In this document: in pieces, positions 19,561 to 33,902 of the stretch
Layout of the letters: each line of letters begins with the position of its first letter
Position numbering within the stretch: the first letter of the stretch is position 1
Origin: Liopterus haemorrhoidalis
Taxonomy: Eukaryota; Arthropoda; Insecta; Coleoptera; Dytiscidae
Length of the DNA: 64,000 bases
Direction of reading: 5' to 3'
NCBI GenBank assembly: GCA_963971575.1
Contig: OZ020624.1
Coordinates: forward strand, 17,143,249 to 17,207,248
Notes under the pieces: generated by a model
Databases searched by the model: none
The model's input: only the letters and a program-made list of their open reading frames with translations
What the model was told of the DNA's origin: nothing
Program-made: the position numbers and the translations under genes

Positions 19561-19841
19561 CAGTGGTTCTCAACCTTTTTTAGGTGAATGCACCCCTATG
19601 CAAAATGTGAGATCTTCGCGGCACCCTACTATTAAATATGTCACAATAGAGAGAGAGCGAGCGAGCGAGCGAGCCGTTCAAGGTCGGGCGTTTTTGACGT
19701 CCAATAAACTCGCAAGGGTTTTATGACGAGTGAGAGAGAATACATTTCCCGCGTATTTTCTCTAAGACACGGGTCTTCGATTCCGAGAATAGCGGCGAAT
19801 TTATTTTGAAAAGCTCGCGGCACCCTGGTTGAGAACCACTC
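19561..19841 (+). mobile_element. hAT MITE-1 (copy 2)
   Basis: Same ends and the same GGTTAGAG duplication as the reference; no difference noticed. Confidence 0.88.
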
Positions 19842-19998
19842 GGTTAGAGGCTAGCACATGTAAAACAAATATTGTTTGAAATTAAAGGGCAAATCCTTAA
19901 CATAAATACATTTTTTTGATTCGATAAATATTTGTAGAGTTATGGCGGGAAAACTTCAGATATTTGTAATATAAATAAGGCCCTTATTATTCACTTAA

Positions 19999-21898
19999 AT
20001 AGAACTAACAAACTGAGAAGAAATAACTGGTGGGACGGAGAATGTAGGAAAAAAAATCAGTTAAGACATCATTAAAAGAATGGAAGATAGGTACAAGCTA
20101 TAAAAACGAATATCTAAAAGAAAAGAAAGAATACAAAGATAAAGAAAAACAACAAAAAGAGACAAGAAGAATTAGAAATACAGGATATCAAGACAGAGAC
20201 GGAGGCATGGAAGTATATCAATAAAGATAGAAAAAACAAAGTAGATGTGTCCCAACATATAAAGATTGAAGAATGGGAAAGACATTTCTGTCAACTCCTG
20301 AGAGGAACAAATGAAAAAGTAATTCTAGAAGTAGCGAAAAATGATGGAGGTAGCCACCAAGATGATATAACGGAAGAGCAAATACAAGCACAAATAGAGA
20401 AACTGAAAAAGAAAAAAGCAGCTGGAGAAGATGGGATAGGAAACGAAGAATGGCTGTACAGTACGGAAAATGTAAAGAAAAAAATAACAGAAATTATAAA
20501 TAAGGTATGGAGAGGGGAAAGTTTTCCTGATAGATGGAGGAAAGGGATTATAGAACCCATATACAAATCAGGGATGAAAAATGAATGCAAGAATTACAGA
20601 GGCATTACTCTTCTGGACACCTTGCACAAAATATATGCAATGGTTTTAGAACAAAAGTTGGAAGAAGAGGTAGAAGAACAGACAATCAAGCAGGGTTCAG
20701 GAAAGGGAGAGGGACAATTGACAATGTATATATCCTGAATTATGTAGTAGGTAGAGAGCTGGCAAAGGAAAGAGGCAAACTATATGTGTTTTTCGCCGAT
20801 TTAAAAGCAGCCTTTGACACAGTAGATCGGAAAGAGCTTTACAAAACGTTAGATAAAAAGGGACTAAACGTCATAATAAGAAACCGGATACAAGACATTT
20901 ACAAAGAAACAAGGAACCAAGTAAGAAATGGAGAAATATATTGTGAAGAATTTTAGACAGAACAAGGTTTAAGGCAAGGATGCCCGTTAAGCCCAACTCT
21001 GTTCTCCATATACATGTCAGATTTAGAAGCGTTACAAACAGAACAAACAGGAGGACTGGTAGTAGGACACACAAAATTTATCTCTCTGTCCTAAGCGGAC
21101 GATATTGCTATTGTAGCTAAAACCGAAGAGGAAATGAGGAAACTCCTTAAATGTTTTGAGAAATTCCTACAAAAGGAAAAGCTAAAGCTAAACGCAGATA
21201 AGTCAAAAATAATGCTGTTCAAAAAAGGAGGAGGCAGACAGACACAAACCAAATGGAATTGGGGAGACGAAGAGATAGAACAAACGAAAGAATACAAATA
21301 CCTATGATACATGTTTAAAAGCAGCGGGGGCCCAGAAGAACATATTCGGACTCTCTCAAGGAAAGCAATGTTAGCCCTGCCACAAGTGTGGGGAATAGGT
21401 GAGAGAAAATTTAAAGGAGACATCAAAATAAGGATGCTTATGTTCAACTCCATTGTCAAGAGCATAATGACGTATGGCTCTGAAATATGGGGATGGGAAG
21501 ACCAGGAAAAATTAGAGGTGGTGCAGAATAAATACATTAAATGGATGTTGGGCCTCGACAAATGCACACCAGAATATATTTTATTAGAATAATTGAAATT
21601 GGACAACATTAGGATAGAAGCTACCAAAAGAGCTATTAAATTCGAAGAGCGGATAATAAAACACCCAAAATAAAACTTGCTCTATCAGTGCTGGAAAGAA
21701 ACAGAGAGGAAAGGGATACATGGAAAGATACAATCCAAATGGGAAGCAAAAAGAAGGAAACGATTTGAGCATAATGGTTACTCAGCTAAGGAAATAGCAA
21801 GAAAGAGGTCGGAAGGACAAGATGTGACACTGGCAATAACTGATAGAATGCGAGATATCAAAGGACAAGAAAGAAGTGAGAAGATAAAAAATTCCTAA
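19999..21898 (+). pseudogene. Non-LTR RT pseudogene (copy 2), extra stop
   Basis: As in the reference, but with three private changes close together: A to C at 21249 and GG to AT at 21304-21305. The doublet creates an additional TGA at 21305-21307 in the C-terminal region. Confidence 0.9.
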
Positions 21899-22570
21899 CC
21901 ATATGGTTAGCTGACCAAATGGATACCTGACCATATGTTTAACTGACCAAATGGTTACCTGACCATGTCGTTGGCAGACCAAATGGTTTGCTGAGCAAGT
22001 ACAGGTTAAGCTGACCAAATGGTTACAAGACTTACATGATTACCTTAAAAAATTGACCTGATATGGTCATCTGACAAAATGGTTACCTGACCATATGGTT
22101 AGTCGGAAAAATTGTTAACTGACCATATGGTTAGCTGACGAAATGGTTAACTGATCATATAGTTAACTGATCAAGTGGTTACCTAACCATATGGTTAGCT
22201 GACCAAATTGTTAACTGACCATATGGTTAGCTGACGAAATGGTTAACTGACCATATGGTTAGCTGATCAAGTGGTTACCTAACCGTATGTTTAGCTGGCC
22301 AAATTGTTAATTGACCATGTGGTTAACAGACCAAATAGATAACCGACCATATAGTTAGCTGACCAAAATGTTACCTGATCATATGGTTAGATGAACATAT
22401 GGTTACCTAACCATATGGTTAGCTGACCAAATGGTTACCTGACCATATGTTTATCTGACCAATTGGTTACCTGACCATGTCGTTGGCAGACCAAATGGAT
22501 AACTGACCATATAGTTAGCTGACCAAATGGTTACCTGACCATATGTTTAGCTGGAAAAATTGTTAACTGA
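21899..22570 (+). repeat. 16/32-bp minisatellite (copy 2)
   Basis: Same unit order and length as the reference array. Tandem units have not expanded or contracted since the copies arose. Confidence 0.93.
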
Positions 22571-23203
22571 CCTTATAATTCACTTAACAGCAAAATATAT
22601 AAAACAAATAATGTTTAAAATTAAAAGGCAAATTCTTAACATAAATACATTTTTTTGATTCGAGTAATATTTGTAGAGTAATGGCGGGAAAACTTCAAAT
22701 ATTTGTAATATAAATAACTCCCTTATTATTCACTTAACAGGAAGATATATGTGGAGTTAAGACGTTTAAAATAAAAATAGGTTAGTTAAGAAAGTTAAGA
22801 AAAAAGAGGTCAAAAATAGTTAACCTAAAAGACGCAAAAAACCAACTTATGACGGTTTTAAGACGTAAATAGGTAAGTTGAATGCGCTAAAAAAAGGGTT
22901 TTACCGCGTTCAAAATATTTTAAGACGTGAAATATTAATAAAAGGCGTAATAAGAATGAAAAAGTGATACTTTGTACCCAAAAACTGACGAATACGTGTG
23001 CAAAAGTGACTGTAAAGACAAAAAACTGATGCAAATCTTAGGACAGATGGTGAGAAAGAAGAGAATATACATAATAAGTGGAAAGAAGAGAAAAATAAGC
23101 GAATTTAGAGCTGAAAAAACTTTTAATCGCAGTGGACAATACATTGTTTACAGTGGAAATTTCCTAACGCTAAACCGGTGAACTCCAAATATTTGAAATA
23201 TAA
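22571..23203 (+). repeat. Satellite S and R (copy 2)
   Basis: Same organisation as the reference segment, between the minisatellite and the Harbinger insertion. Confidence 0.88.
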
Positions 23204-24020
23204 GGGTGCATTCGAGTTGTACAGGGTAGAGCGAGCGCTGAGCGAACAGTTGATGGTGACGTCATGAATAGAGCACTAACGGAGCGCAGCAACTCGAACA
23301 CGGAGTGACCGTTGTTGTGACGTAATGTTTATAAAATCTAACCCTACAATTTTAGGCGGCATTTTTACTGTCAGATTAGTTCAAGTCAGTCATGAATCAA
23401 AATTATATTGTACCTCGGTTTTTTCTTGATTTTTTTTTTTTTTCAATGTTGAAGAAATAATATTAATTTTAAATTAGATAATAATTAATGAATTGATTTA
23501 ATGAATTTTTTCCATTTTAATTTTATGAACGGTGTATTTTAATAATTTTTTTGCTGTTTGCAGAACGTCACAAATACATAAAATGGCCGTACTCTGTAGC
23601 CATAGACAAATAACAATATTATTTGTCTATTGTTATTTGTCTAAGGCTATTATTTTTATTTTATTTATAATTTAATTTTAAACTTTCATTTCTTTCCCGC
23701 CGTTCCCCCACTTTTTTACGTCATACTCCATATGCTCGGTCTTATGCCGGGTTTACATTGGTAGAGTAAAAGAGCTAGTAACTAGCGCAAGTACTACGCG
23801 CTCTACTCTACTATCTTATTTTCAGGATAGTAGGTGTTCATACGCAATTGACATACATATCTTATTTTCTGGATAGTAAGTGTCAAAACACATTTGACAT
23901 CTTCGCTGTGATTTTGCAGTGAAATTATCTTTTTGCAAAAAATAGTTTATGAATGTGGATATACATCGTCGCCGGCGTGATGCCATTAAAGAAGTGGTAT
24001 TTTGAATTACATCATTTCTT

Positions 24021-24713
24021 GTGGAGGAAATAATTGATTGTCTTATTGAAATATTCGGTACGGAATTTAAGCCTAAACAAAAATGGGTTAAAAAATGGAT
24101 TGATAGAAGAACTACCCATGGCGCATCAGTCCTTCTATTTCGTGAATTAGCCGTGGAAGATCAAAAAGAGTACAGACTGTGTTTAAGAATGACACCAGAT
24201 GATTTTAATAGGCTATTAAATTTAGTTAGTCCATTAATACAACGAACTGATACACTAATAAGGGATGCGATTCCAGCAAAAATAAAATTGGAATTAACGC
24301 TTTATTTCCTAGCCACAGGAAATAGTTATTGTAGTCTACAACAGTATTTCTAAACAGGTGGTCCGCGGACCACCAGTGGTCCCCAGAAAACTTTTAGTGG
24401 TCCGCGAAAGTTTTTATGTGTTTTTTGCAGTTTTATTTTTAATTTATTTTGCACATTTTTTATGTAAATAGTTTATATTTTGTTTATTTTCTGTGATTTT
24501 CTACAAATAAAATACATGTGTATAGTAGCGCATTAAATATATTTGTTAACATGCAAAAAATAAACCAACAATTATTATTAGTAGTCCGCGTTAGAAAATT
24601 ATATATTATTCTGGTCCACGGTGCGTTTTTGGTCGAGAAACACTGGTCTACAACATCTTTTTCGTGTATCAAAGGCAGTTATTTCCCAGATGATTTCAAA
24701 AATCATCAATTAA
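24021..24713 (+). pseudogene. HARBI1-like transposase remnant split by MITE (copy 2)
   Basis: Same break. It has G at 24062, a synonymous change relative to the A of copies 1 and 4. Confidence 0.8.
24342..24645 (+). mobile_element. hAT MITE-2 (copy 2)
   Basis: Same 304-bp element and GTCTACAA duplication, with the common G in AGTAGCGCATT. Confidence 0.9.
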
Positions 24714-25157
24714 TAAATCAATGTTACGCAATTTATGTAAATAAATTGTAACTTACCTGATATGGGTTTTTTTCTATTTGTTATGACAGGTTATCGCTTG
24801 CCGCCAATTTGAAATGAATCAATTTTGCGTAGTGGGGGAAAAGACAGTAGCTAGTAAATACGTCGACGAGCTAACTGCTATCCTAGCCCAACTACTGGCA
24901 CCTAGTACTCTACTAGCCACAATGTCAACTGTTTACACAGGGATAGTAACTAGTTGCTAGTTACTTGCGCTAGTTACTTCTTTTACTCTACCAATGTAAA
25001 CCCGGCATTGAAACCTCGAACACATAGAGCGCACTCTAAATGCTCGCTCGATCGCAAAACGAATGCAATTGAGTGTACTCCGAGCGTCAAATCGAACACG
25101 TTTGAGTGTACAGAACGTGCTCGGAACGGTCGGGGCGTCAAATCGAATGTACCCTAA

Positions 25158-25713
25158 GCAACTCCCTTATAATTCACTTAACAGCTAAATATATGTGGAG
25201 CTAAGACGTTTAAAAGAGAAATGGGTTAGTTAAGAGGGTTAAGAAAAAAGAGGTCAAAAATAGTTAACCTAAAAGGCGCAAAAAACCAACTTATGACGCT
25301 TTTAAGACGTAAATAGGTAAGTTGAATGCGCTAAAAAAAGGGTATTACCGCGTTCAAAATATTTTAAGACGTATAATATTAATAAAAGACGTAATAAAAA
25401 TGAAAAAGTGATATTTTGTACTCAAAAACTGACGAATACGTGTGCAAAAGTTACTGTAAGGACAAAAAACTTGTGCAAATCATAGGAGAGATGGTGAGAA
25501 AGAAGAGAATATACATTATATGTGGAAATAAGAGAAAAATAAGCGAATTTAGAGCTGAAAAAACTTTTAATCGCAGTGGACAATATATTGCTTAATGTGG
25601 AAATTTCCTAACGACAAGCGCGCGAACTCCATATATTTGAAATATAAATAACTCCCTTATAATTAACTTAACAGCAAAATATATAAAACAAATATTGTTT
25701 TAAATAAAAAGGC
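25158..25713 (+). repeat. Satellite R and start of S (copy 2)
   Basis: One private change: TTGCTTAATG in place of TTGTTTAATG near 25590. Confidence 0.85.
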
Positions 25714-25721
25714 CTATTGCC

Positions 25722-26111
25722 TTAAGCAGTATATAATAGTGTTTCATCCCATCCAAAGATGTTCGCAATGCTTTCGAGCTTTTTCACCCATTGCTTAGCC
25801 GTTAACAGAGTAATCTTACCTGGATCAAATCCTGGATCATACGAAATATCTGTTCGTTCACCGCTCAAAGTTATGGTTGCGTTTCCAAAACTTCTCGTTT
25901 CCTGCGTAAATAGATCTCCCTCCTTCTGCAAGAGTTCTCGTTCTCGTTTAAGAAGGTCTCTCTCCCATCTTAAATTTTCTTCAAGTTGATCCACAGAATC
26001 TAATTCCATTCGTTCACGTCTGACGTTTGTTAAGGAAAATAATGGTTCTTCATGCGTTCCATTATCTGCCGTCACGTTAAATTCTGTTACGTTCATGGCC
26101 TCTTCGTTCAT
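25722..26111 (-). pseudogene. Gypsy-2 gag fragment (copy 2)
   Basis: Protein identical to the reference fragment. The leader repeats (26290-26396), primer site (26501-26513) and putative LTR (about 26516-26769) follow upstream on the minus strand. Confidence 0.55.
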
Positions 26112-26769
26112 TTCGTTTTTATTTTGTTTCTATTTTCGTTCAACTAAGTTCTTTAGACCACTGTCTACGTTGCGCTTTAATTAGTACGTTATCTCGTGCG
26201 TTATCCCGTTTGGATGTCGTTGGTATTCCTGTACCGTCCCCTTACGTCCCGTATCTACGTCGTGGTTCCACGTCCAGCTATGAATATGCTGGTTGCCTAT
26301 CCCGTTAACACTCGCACTCGGTAGTACGTGGTTGCCTATCTCGTTCACACTCGCACTCGGTAGTACGTGGTTGCCTATGTCGTTCCCACTAACACGAATG
26401 CACGCTTCTTTCACTACACTCACTACACAGAATTCACTGACCTTTAACATTGTTTACACATTAATTTTACCAAATTTTAACTTTTTACACATCATTCCTG
26501 ATCCCACTTCTGATCTGTCAGCCTAAGATGGTCACTAGCGGTTATAATAAGACACGAGATTAAGTTAATTTGATTTATTTAAGAATTAATGTACAAATAA
26601 ATAAATGCATTGTCTAACACACATTACAAACGATGCGTTCACGTCGGAGTCTAACAACATACTACTCACAGGACACATTAACAGAAGTGCCATCTCTGTG
26701 TCAAAATTTTGTTCATCGTAACTAACGCTAACTAGAGATCCACCACGTACTAAATTGAATGAAACCGCA

Positions 26770-27558
26770 AAATTTGAATGTACTCATATTTATTATTCCA
26801 GAAAAATTACAATTGATAAAACGTGAATACATTTTCATTTTACATAAAATTTTAATACAATTCGAAATTGTAATAAAATTTTATATAAAATGAAAATATA
26901 TCCATGTTTAATATTAAAAAGGGGTTATAGAGAAACACATAATATAAAATTGAGCTTTTTATTGTCACTCGTACATATATAATAATATAATAATAATCTA
27001 ACATACATAATCATATAATAGGTACATAAATAGCATAGTTCAGATGTCGGCAACCTTTATGAAGAATAAAAGTATTTGCCAATATTTGCAATAAATCGGA
27101 CATTTCAAATATCAAACATCACCAACAAAAGTAAAATAAACTATACATATAAGTCTGATTTCAGCTGATGGGCCAATATTTGCAACAAATATAATAAACA
27201 TATTATTGATATCGAACATTTCAAATATTGAATATCAAATATCGAACATAACAAAAAAAAAAGTCAAATATACGATACATATACATAAGTCTGATTTAAT
27301 ATGTCTATAATTAATATGTTATTAATATCAAATATTTCAAATATCGAATATCAAATATCGAACATATCAAAAAAAAGTAAAATATACAATTCATATAAGT
27401 TTGATTTCAGCTGATGGGCCAATATTTCCTAATTAATATATTATTGATCACTTAAAATTCTTTGCACCACAGAACATTAAACACGCCACGTGCAAGTCAC
27501 ATTCACAATAACTGCCATATTTAAATAGATAAGATTTAAAATTCCAGTTTGTGGAGTA
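26770..27558 (+). repeat. AT-rich tail of unit A (copy 2)
   Basis: Hairpin at 26831-26897 and duplicated block at about 27129-27444. No gene is seen. Confidence 0.75.
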
Positions 27559-27739
27559 TTCAGTGGTGGTGGGTGGCGAGGGGGTGTCCAACAGAACTGC
27601 CTCCTGGTGGAAATTGTGTGCTACACTCATCAGATAACCGCCACATGGTTTTGGCGGGGTTCGAAATTTTGGTATACCGATGACACAGGCGTGATACTAC
27701 TCGTTCTAGTCTGTCTCGCATTCCAACTATCGGTTAGAG

Positions 27740-28020
27740 CAGTGGTTCTCAACCTTTTTTAGGTGAATGCACCCCTATGCAAAATGTGAGATCTTCGCGG
27801 CACCCTACTATTAAATATGTCACAATAGAGAGAGAGCGAGCGAGCGAGCGAGCCGTTCAAGGTCGGGCGTTTTTGACGTCCAATAAACTCGCAAGGGTTT
27901 TATGACGAGTGAGAGAGAATACATTTCCCGCGTATTTTCTCTAAGACACGGGTCTTCGATTCCGAGAATAGCGGCGAATTTATTTTGAAAAGCTCGCGGC
28001 ACCCTGGTTGAGAACCACTC
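27740..28020 (+). mobile_element. hAT MITE-1 (copy 3)
   Basis: Same element, ends and duplication. Confidence 0.88.
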
Positions 28021-28177
28021 GGTTAGAGGCTAGCACATGTAAAACAAATATTGTTTGAAATTAAAGGGCAAATCCTTAACATAAATACATTTTTTTGATT
28101 CGATAAATATTTGTAGAGTTATGGCGGGAAAACTTCAGATATTTGTAATATAAATAAGGCCCTTATTATTCACTTAA

Positions 28178-30077
28178 ATAGAACTAACAAACTGAGAAGA
28201 AATAACTGGTGGGACGGAGAATGTAGGAAAAAAAATCAGTTAAGACATCATTAAAAGAATGGAAGATAGGTACAAGCTATAAAAACGAATATCTAAAAGA
28301 AAAGAAAGAATACAAAGATAAAGAAAAACAACAAAAAGAGACAAGAAGAATTAGAAATACAGGATATCAAGACAGAGACGGAGGCATGGAAGTATATCAA
28401 TAAAGATAGAAAAAACAAAGTAGATGTGTCCCAACATATAAAGATTGAAGAATGGGAAAGACATTTCTGTCAACTCCTGAGAGGAACAAATGAAAAAGTA
28501 ATTCTAGAAGTAGCGAAAAATGATGGAGGTAGCCACCAAGATGATATAACGGAAGAGCAAATACAAGCACAAATAGAGAAACTGAAAAAGAAAAAAGCAG
28601 CTGGAGAAGATGGGATAGGAAACGAAGAATGGCTGTACAGTACGGAAAATGTAAAGAAAAAAATAACAGAAATTATAAATAAGGTATGGAGAGGGGAAAG
28701 TTTTCCTGATAGATGGAGGAAAGGGATTATAGAACCCATATACAAATCAGGGATGAAAAATGAATGCAAGAATTACAGAGGCATTACTCTTCTGGACACC
28801 TTGCACAAAATATATGCAATGGTTTTAGAACAAAAGTTGGAAGAAGAGGTAGAAGAACAGACAATCAAGCAGGGTTCAGGAAAGGGAGAGGGACAATTGA
28901 CAATGTATATATCCTGAATTATGTAGTAGGTAGAGAGCTGGCAAAGGAAAGAGGCAAACTATATGTGTTTTTCGCCGATTTAAAAGCAGCCTTTGACACA
29001 GTAGATCGGAAAGAGCTTTACAAAACGTTAGATAAAAAGGGACTAAACGTCATAATAAGAAACCGGATACAAGACATTTACAAAGAAACAAGGAACCAAG
29101 TAAGAAATGGAGAAATATATTGTGAAGAATTTTAGACAGAACAAGGTTTAAGGCAAGGATGCCCGTTAAGCCCAACTCTGTTCTCCATATACATGTCAGA
29201 TTTAGAAGCGTTACAAACAGAACAAACAGGAGGACTGGTAGTAGGACACACAAAATTTATCTCTCTGTCCTAAGCGGACGATATTGCTATTGTAGCTAAA
29301 ACCGAAGAGGAAATGAGGAAACTCCTTAAATGTTTTGAGAAATTCCTACAAAAGGAAAAGCTAAAGCTAAACGCAGATAAGTCAAAAATAATGCTGTTCA
29401 AAAAAGGAGGAGGCAGACAGACACAAAACAAATGGAATTGGGGAGACGAAGAGATAGAACAAACGAAAGAATACAAATACCTGGGATACATGTTTAAAAG
29501 CAGCGGGGGCCCAGAAGAACATATTCGGACTCTCTCAAGGAAAGCAATGTTAGCCCTGCCACAAGTGTGGGGAATAGGTGAGAGAAAATTTAAAGGAGAC
29601 ATCAAAATAAGGATGCTTATGTTCAACTCCATTGTCAAGAGCATAATGACGTATGGCTCTGAAATATGGGGATGGGAAGACCAGGAAAAATTAGAGGTGG
29701 TGCAGAATAAATACATTAAATGGATGTTGGGCCTCGACAAATGCACACCAGAATATATTTTATTAGAATAATTGAAATTGGACAACATTAGGATAGAAGC
29801 TACCAAAAGAGCTATTAAATTCGAAGAGCGGATAATAAAACACCCAAAATAAAACTTGCTCTATCAGTGCTGGAAAGAAACAGAGAGGAAAGGGATACAT
29901 GGAAAGATACAATCCAAATGGGAAGCAAAAAGAAGGAAACGATTTGAGCATAATGGTTACTCAGCTAAGGAAATAGCAAGAAAGAGGTCGGAAGGACAAG
30001 ATGTGACACTGGCAATAACTGATAGAATGCGAGATATCAAAGGACAAGAAAGAAGTGAGAAGATAAAAAATTCCTAA
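28178..30077 (+). pseudogene. Non-LTR RT pseudogene (copy 3)
   Basis: Same frame change and shared stops. It lacks the three private changes of copy 2. Confidence 0.9.
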
Positions 30078-30749
30078 CCATATGGTTAGCTGACCAAATG
30101 GATACCTGACCATATGTTTAACTGACCAAATGGTTACCTGACCATGTCGTTGGCAGACCAAATGGTTTGCTGAGCAAGTACAGGTTAAGCTGACCAAATG
30201 GTTACAAGACTTACATGATTACCTTAAAAAATTGACCTGATATGGTCATCTGACAAAATGGTTACCTGACCATATGGTTAGTCGGAAAAATTGTTAACTG
30301 ACCATATGGTTAGCTGACGAAATGGTTAACTGATCATATAGTTAACTGATCAAGTGGTTACCTAACCATATGGTTAGCTGACCAAATTGTTAACTGACCA
30401 TATGGTTAGCTGACGAAATGGTTAACTGACCATATGGTTAGCTGATCAAGTGGTTACCTAACCGTATGTTTAGCTGGCCAAATTGTTAATTGACCATGTG
30501 GTTAACAGACCAAATAGATAACCGACCATATAGTTAGCTGACCAAAATGTTACCTGATCATATGGTTAGATGAACATATGGTTACCTAACCATATGGTTA
30601 GCTGACCAAATGGTTACCTGACCATATGTTTATCTGACCAATTGGTTACCTGACCATGTCGTTGGCAGACCAAATGGATAACTGACCATATAGTTAGCTG
30701 ACCAAATGGTTACCTGACCATATGTTTAGCTGGAAAAATTGTTAACTGA
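30078..30749 (+). repeat. 16/32-bp minisatellite (copy 3)
   Basis: Same length and unit order as the reference array. Confidence 0.93.
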
Positions 30750-31382
30750 CCTTATAATTCACTTAACAGCAAAATATATAAAACAAATAATGTTTAAAAT
30801 TAAAAGGCAAATTCTTAACATAAATACATTTTTTTGATTCGAGTAATATTTGTAGAGTAATGGCGGGAAAACTTCAAATATTTGTAATATAAATAACTCC
30901 CTTATTATTCACTTAACAGGAAGATATATGTGGAGTTAAGACGTTTAAAATAAAAATAGGTTAGTTAAGAAAGTTAAGAAAAAAGAGGTCAAAAATAGTT
31001 AACCTAAAAGACGCAAAAAACCAACTTATGACGGTTTTAAGACGTAAATAGGTAAGTTGAATGCGCTAAAAAAAGGGTTTTACCGCGTTCAAAATATTTT
31101 AAGACTTGAAATATTAATAAAAGGCGTAATAAGAATGAAAAAGTGATACTTTGTACCCAAAAACTGACGAATACGTGTGCAAAAGTGACTGTAAAGACAA
31201 AAAACTGATGCAAATCTTAGGACAGATGGTGAGAAAGAAGAGAATATACATAATAAGTGGAAAGAAGAGAAAAATAAGCGAATTTAGAGCTGAAAAAACT
31301 TTTAATCGCAGTGGACAATACATTGTTTACAGTGGAAATTTCCTAACGCTAAACCGGTGAACTCCAAATATTTGAAATATAA
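30750..31382 (+). repeat. Satellite S and R (copy 3)
   Basis: Private change AAGACTTGAAAT near 31107, which destroys one AAGACG motif. Confidence 0.88.
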
Positions 31383-32201
31383 GGGTGCATTCGAGTTGTA
31401 CAGGGTAGAGCGAGCGCTGAGCGAACAGTTGATGGTGACGTCATGAATAGAGCACTAACGGAGCGCAGCAACTCGAACACGGAGTGACCGTTGTTGTGAC
31501 GTAATGTTTATAAAATCTAACCCTACAATTTTAGGCGGCATTTTTACTGTCAGATTAGTTCAAGTCAGTCATGAATCAAAATTATATTGTACCTCGGTTT
31601 TTTCTTGATTTTTTTTTTTTTTTTCAATGTTGAAGAAATAATATTAATTTTAAATTAGATAATAATTAATGAATTGATTTAATGAATTTTTTCCATTTTA
31701 ATTTTATGAACGGTGTATTTTAATAATTTTTTTGCTGTTTGCAGAACGTCACAAATACATAAAATGGCCGTACTCTGTAGCCATAGACAAATAACAATAT
31801 TATTTGTCTATTGTTATTTGTCTAAGGCTATTATTTTTATTTTATTTATAATTTAATTTTAAACTTTCATTTCTTTCCCGCCGTTCCCCCAATTTTTTAC
31901 GTCATACTCCATATGCTCGGTCTTATGCCGGGTTTACATTGGTAGAGTAAAAGAGCTAGTAACTAGCGCAAGTACTACGCGCTCTACTCTACTATCTTAT
32001 TTTCAGGATAGTAGGTGTTCATACGCAATTGACATACATATCTTATTTTCTGGATAGTAAGTGTCAAAACACATTTGACATCTTCGCTGTGATTTTGCAG
32101 TGAAATTATCTTTTTGCAAAAAATAGTTTATGAATGTGGATATACATCGTCGCCGGCGTGATGCCATTAAAGAAGTGGTATTTTGAATTACATCATTTCT
32201 T

Positions 32202-32894
32202 GTGGAGGAAATAATTGATTGTCTTATTGAAATATTCGGTACGGAATTTAAGCCTAAACAAAAATGGGTTAAAAAATGGATTGATAGAAGAACTACCCAT
32301 GGCGCATCAGTCCTTCTATTTCGTGAATTAGCCGTGGAAGATCAAAAAGAGTACAGACTGTGTTTAAGAATGACACCAGATGATTTTAATAGGCTATTAA
32401 ATTTAGTTAGTCCATTAATACAACGAACTGATACACTAATAAGGGATGCGATTCCAGCAAAAATAAAATTGGAATTAACGCTTTATTTCCTAGCCACAGG
32501 AAATAGTTATTGTAGTCTACAACAGTATTTCTAAACAGGTGGTCCGCGGACCACCAGTGGTCCCCAGAAAACTTTTAGTGGTCCGCGAAAGTTTTTATGT
32601 GTTTTTTGCAGTTTTATTTTTAATTTATTTTGCACATTTTTTATGTAAATAGTTTATATTTTGTTTATTTTCTGTGATTTTCTACAAATAAAATACATGT
32701 GTATAGTAGCGCATTAAATATATTTGTTAACATGCAAAAAATAAACCAACAATTATTATTAGTAGTCCGCGTTAGAAAATTATATATTATTCTGGTCCAC
32801 GGTGCGTTTTTGGTCGAGAAACACTGGTCTACAACATCTTTTTCGTGTATCAAAGGCAGTTATTTCCCAGATGATTTCAAAAATCATCAATTAA
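32202..32894 (+). pseudogene. HARBI1-like transposase remnant split by MITE (copy 3)
   Basis: Same structure and the G variant of copies 0 and 2. Confidence 0.8.
32523..32826 (+). mobile_element. hAT MITE-2 (copy 3)
   Basis: Same 304-bp element with GTCTACAA on both sides. Confidence 0.9.
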
Positions 32895-33338
32895 TAAATC
32901 AATGTTACGCAATTTATGTAAATAAATTGTAACTTACCTGATATGGGTTTTTTTCTATTTGTTATGACAGGTTATCGCTTGCCGCCAATTTGAAATGAAT
33001 CAATTTTGCGTAGTGGGGGAAAAGACAGTAGCTAGTAAATACGTCGACGAGCTAACTGCTATCCTAGCCCAACTACTGGCACCTAGTACTCTACTAGCCA
33101 CAATGTCAACTGTTTACACAGGGATAGTAACTAGTTGCTAGTTACTTGCGCTAGTTACTTCTTTTACTCTACCAATGTAAACCCGGCATTGAAACCTCGA
33201 ACACATAGAGCGCACTCTAAATGCTCGCTCGATCGCAAAACGAATGCAATTGAGTGTACTCCGAGCGTCAAATCGAACACGTTTGAGTGTACAGAACGTG
33301 CTCGGAACGGTCGGGGCGTCAAATCGAATGTACCCTAA

Positions 33339-33894
33339 GCAACTCCCTTATAATTCACTTAACAGCTAAATATATGTGGAGCTAAGACGTTTAAAAGAGA
33401 AATGGGTTAGTTAAGAGGGTTAAGAAAAAAGAGGTCAAAAATAGTTAACCTAAAAGGCGCAAAAAACCAACTTATGACGCTTTTAAGACGTAAATAGGTA
33501 AGTTGAATGCGCTAAAAAAAGGGTATTACCGCGTTCAAAATATTTTAAGACGTATAATATTAATAAAAGACGTAATAAAAATGAAAAAGTGATATTTTGT
33601 ACTCAAAAACTGACGAATACGTGTGCAAAAGTTACTGTAAGGACAAAAAACTTGTGCAAATCATAGGAGAGATGGTGAGAAAGAAGAGAATATACATTAT
33701 ATGTGGAAATAAGAGAAAAATAAGCGAATTTAGAGCTGAAAAAACTTTTAATCGCAGTGGACAATATATTGTTTAATGTGGAAATTTCCTAACGACAAGC
33801 GCGCGAACTCCATATATTTGAAATATAAATAACTCCCTTATAATTAACTTAACAGCAAAATATATAAAACAAATATTGTTTTAAATAAAAAGGC
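33339..33894 (+). repeat. Satellite R and start of S (copy 3)
   Basis: Same as copy 1. Confidence 0.85.
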
Positions 33895-33902
33895 CTATTG
33901 CC

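Larger units (their letters stand above)
23204..25154 (+). mobile_element. Outer Harbinger with inner Harbinger 23745-25007 (copy 2)
   Basis: Same ends and TAA flanks. The poly-T run is 14 long. It carries the A variant (CGAACACGG) that is shared with copies 0 and 3 but not with copies 1 and 4. Confidence 0.85.
31383..33335 (+). mobile_element. Outer Harbinger with inner Harbinger 31926-33188 (copy 3)
   Basis: TAA flanks. The poly-T run is 16 long. One private change near 31892 (CCCCCAATTTT). Confidence 0.85.
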
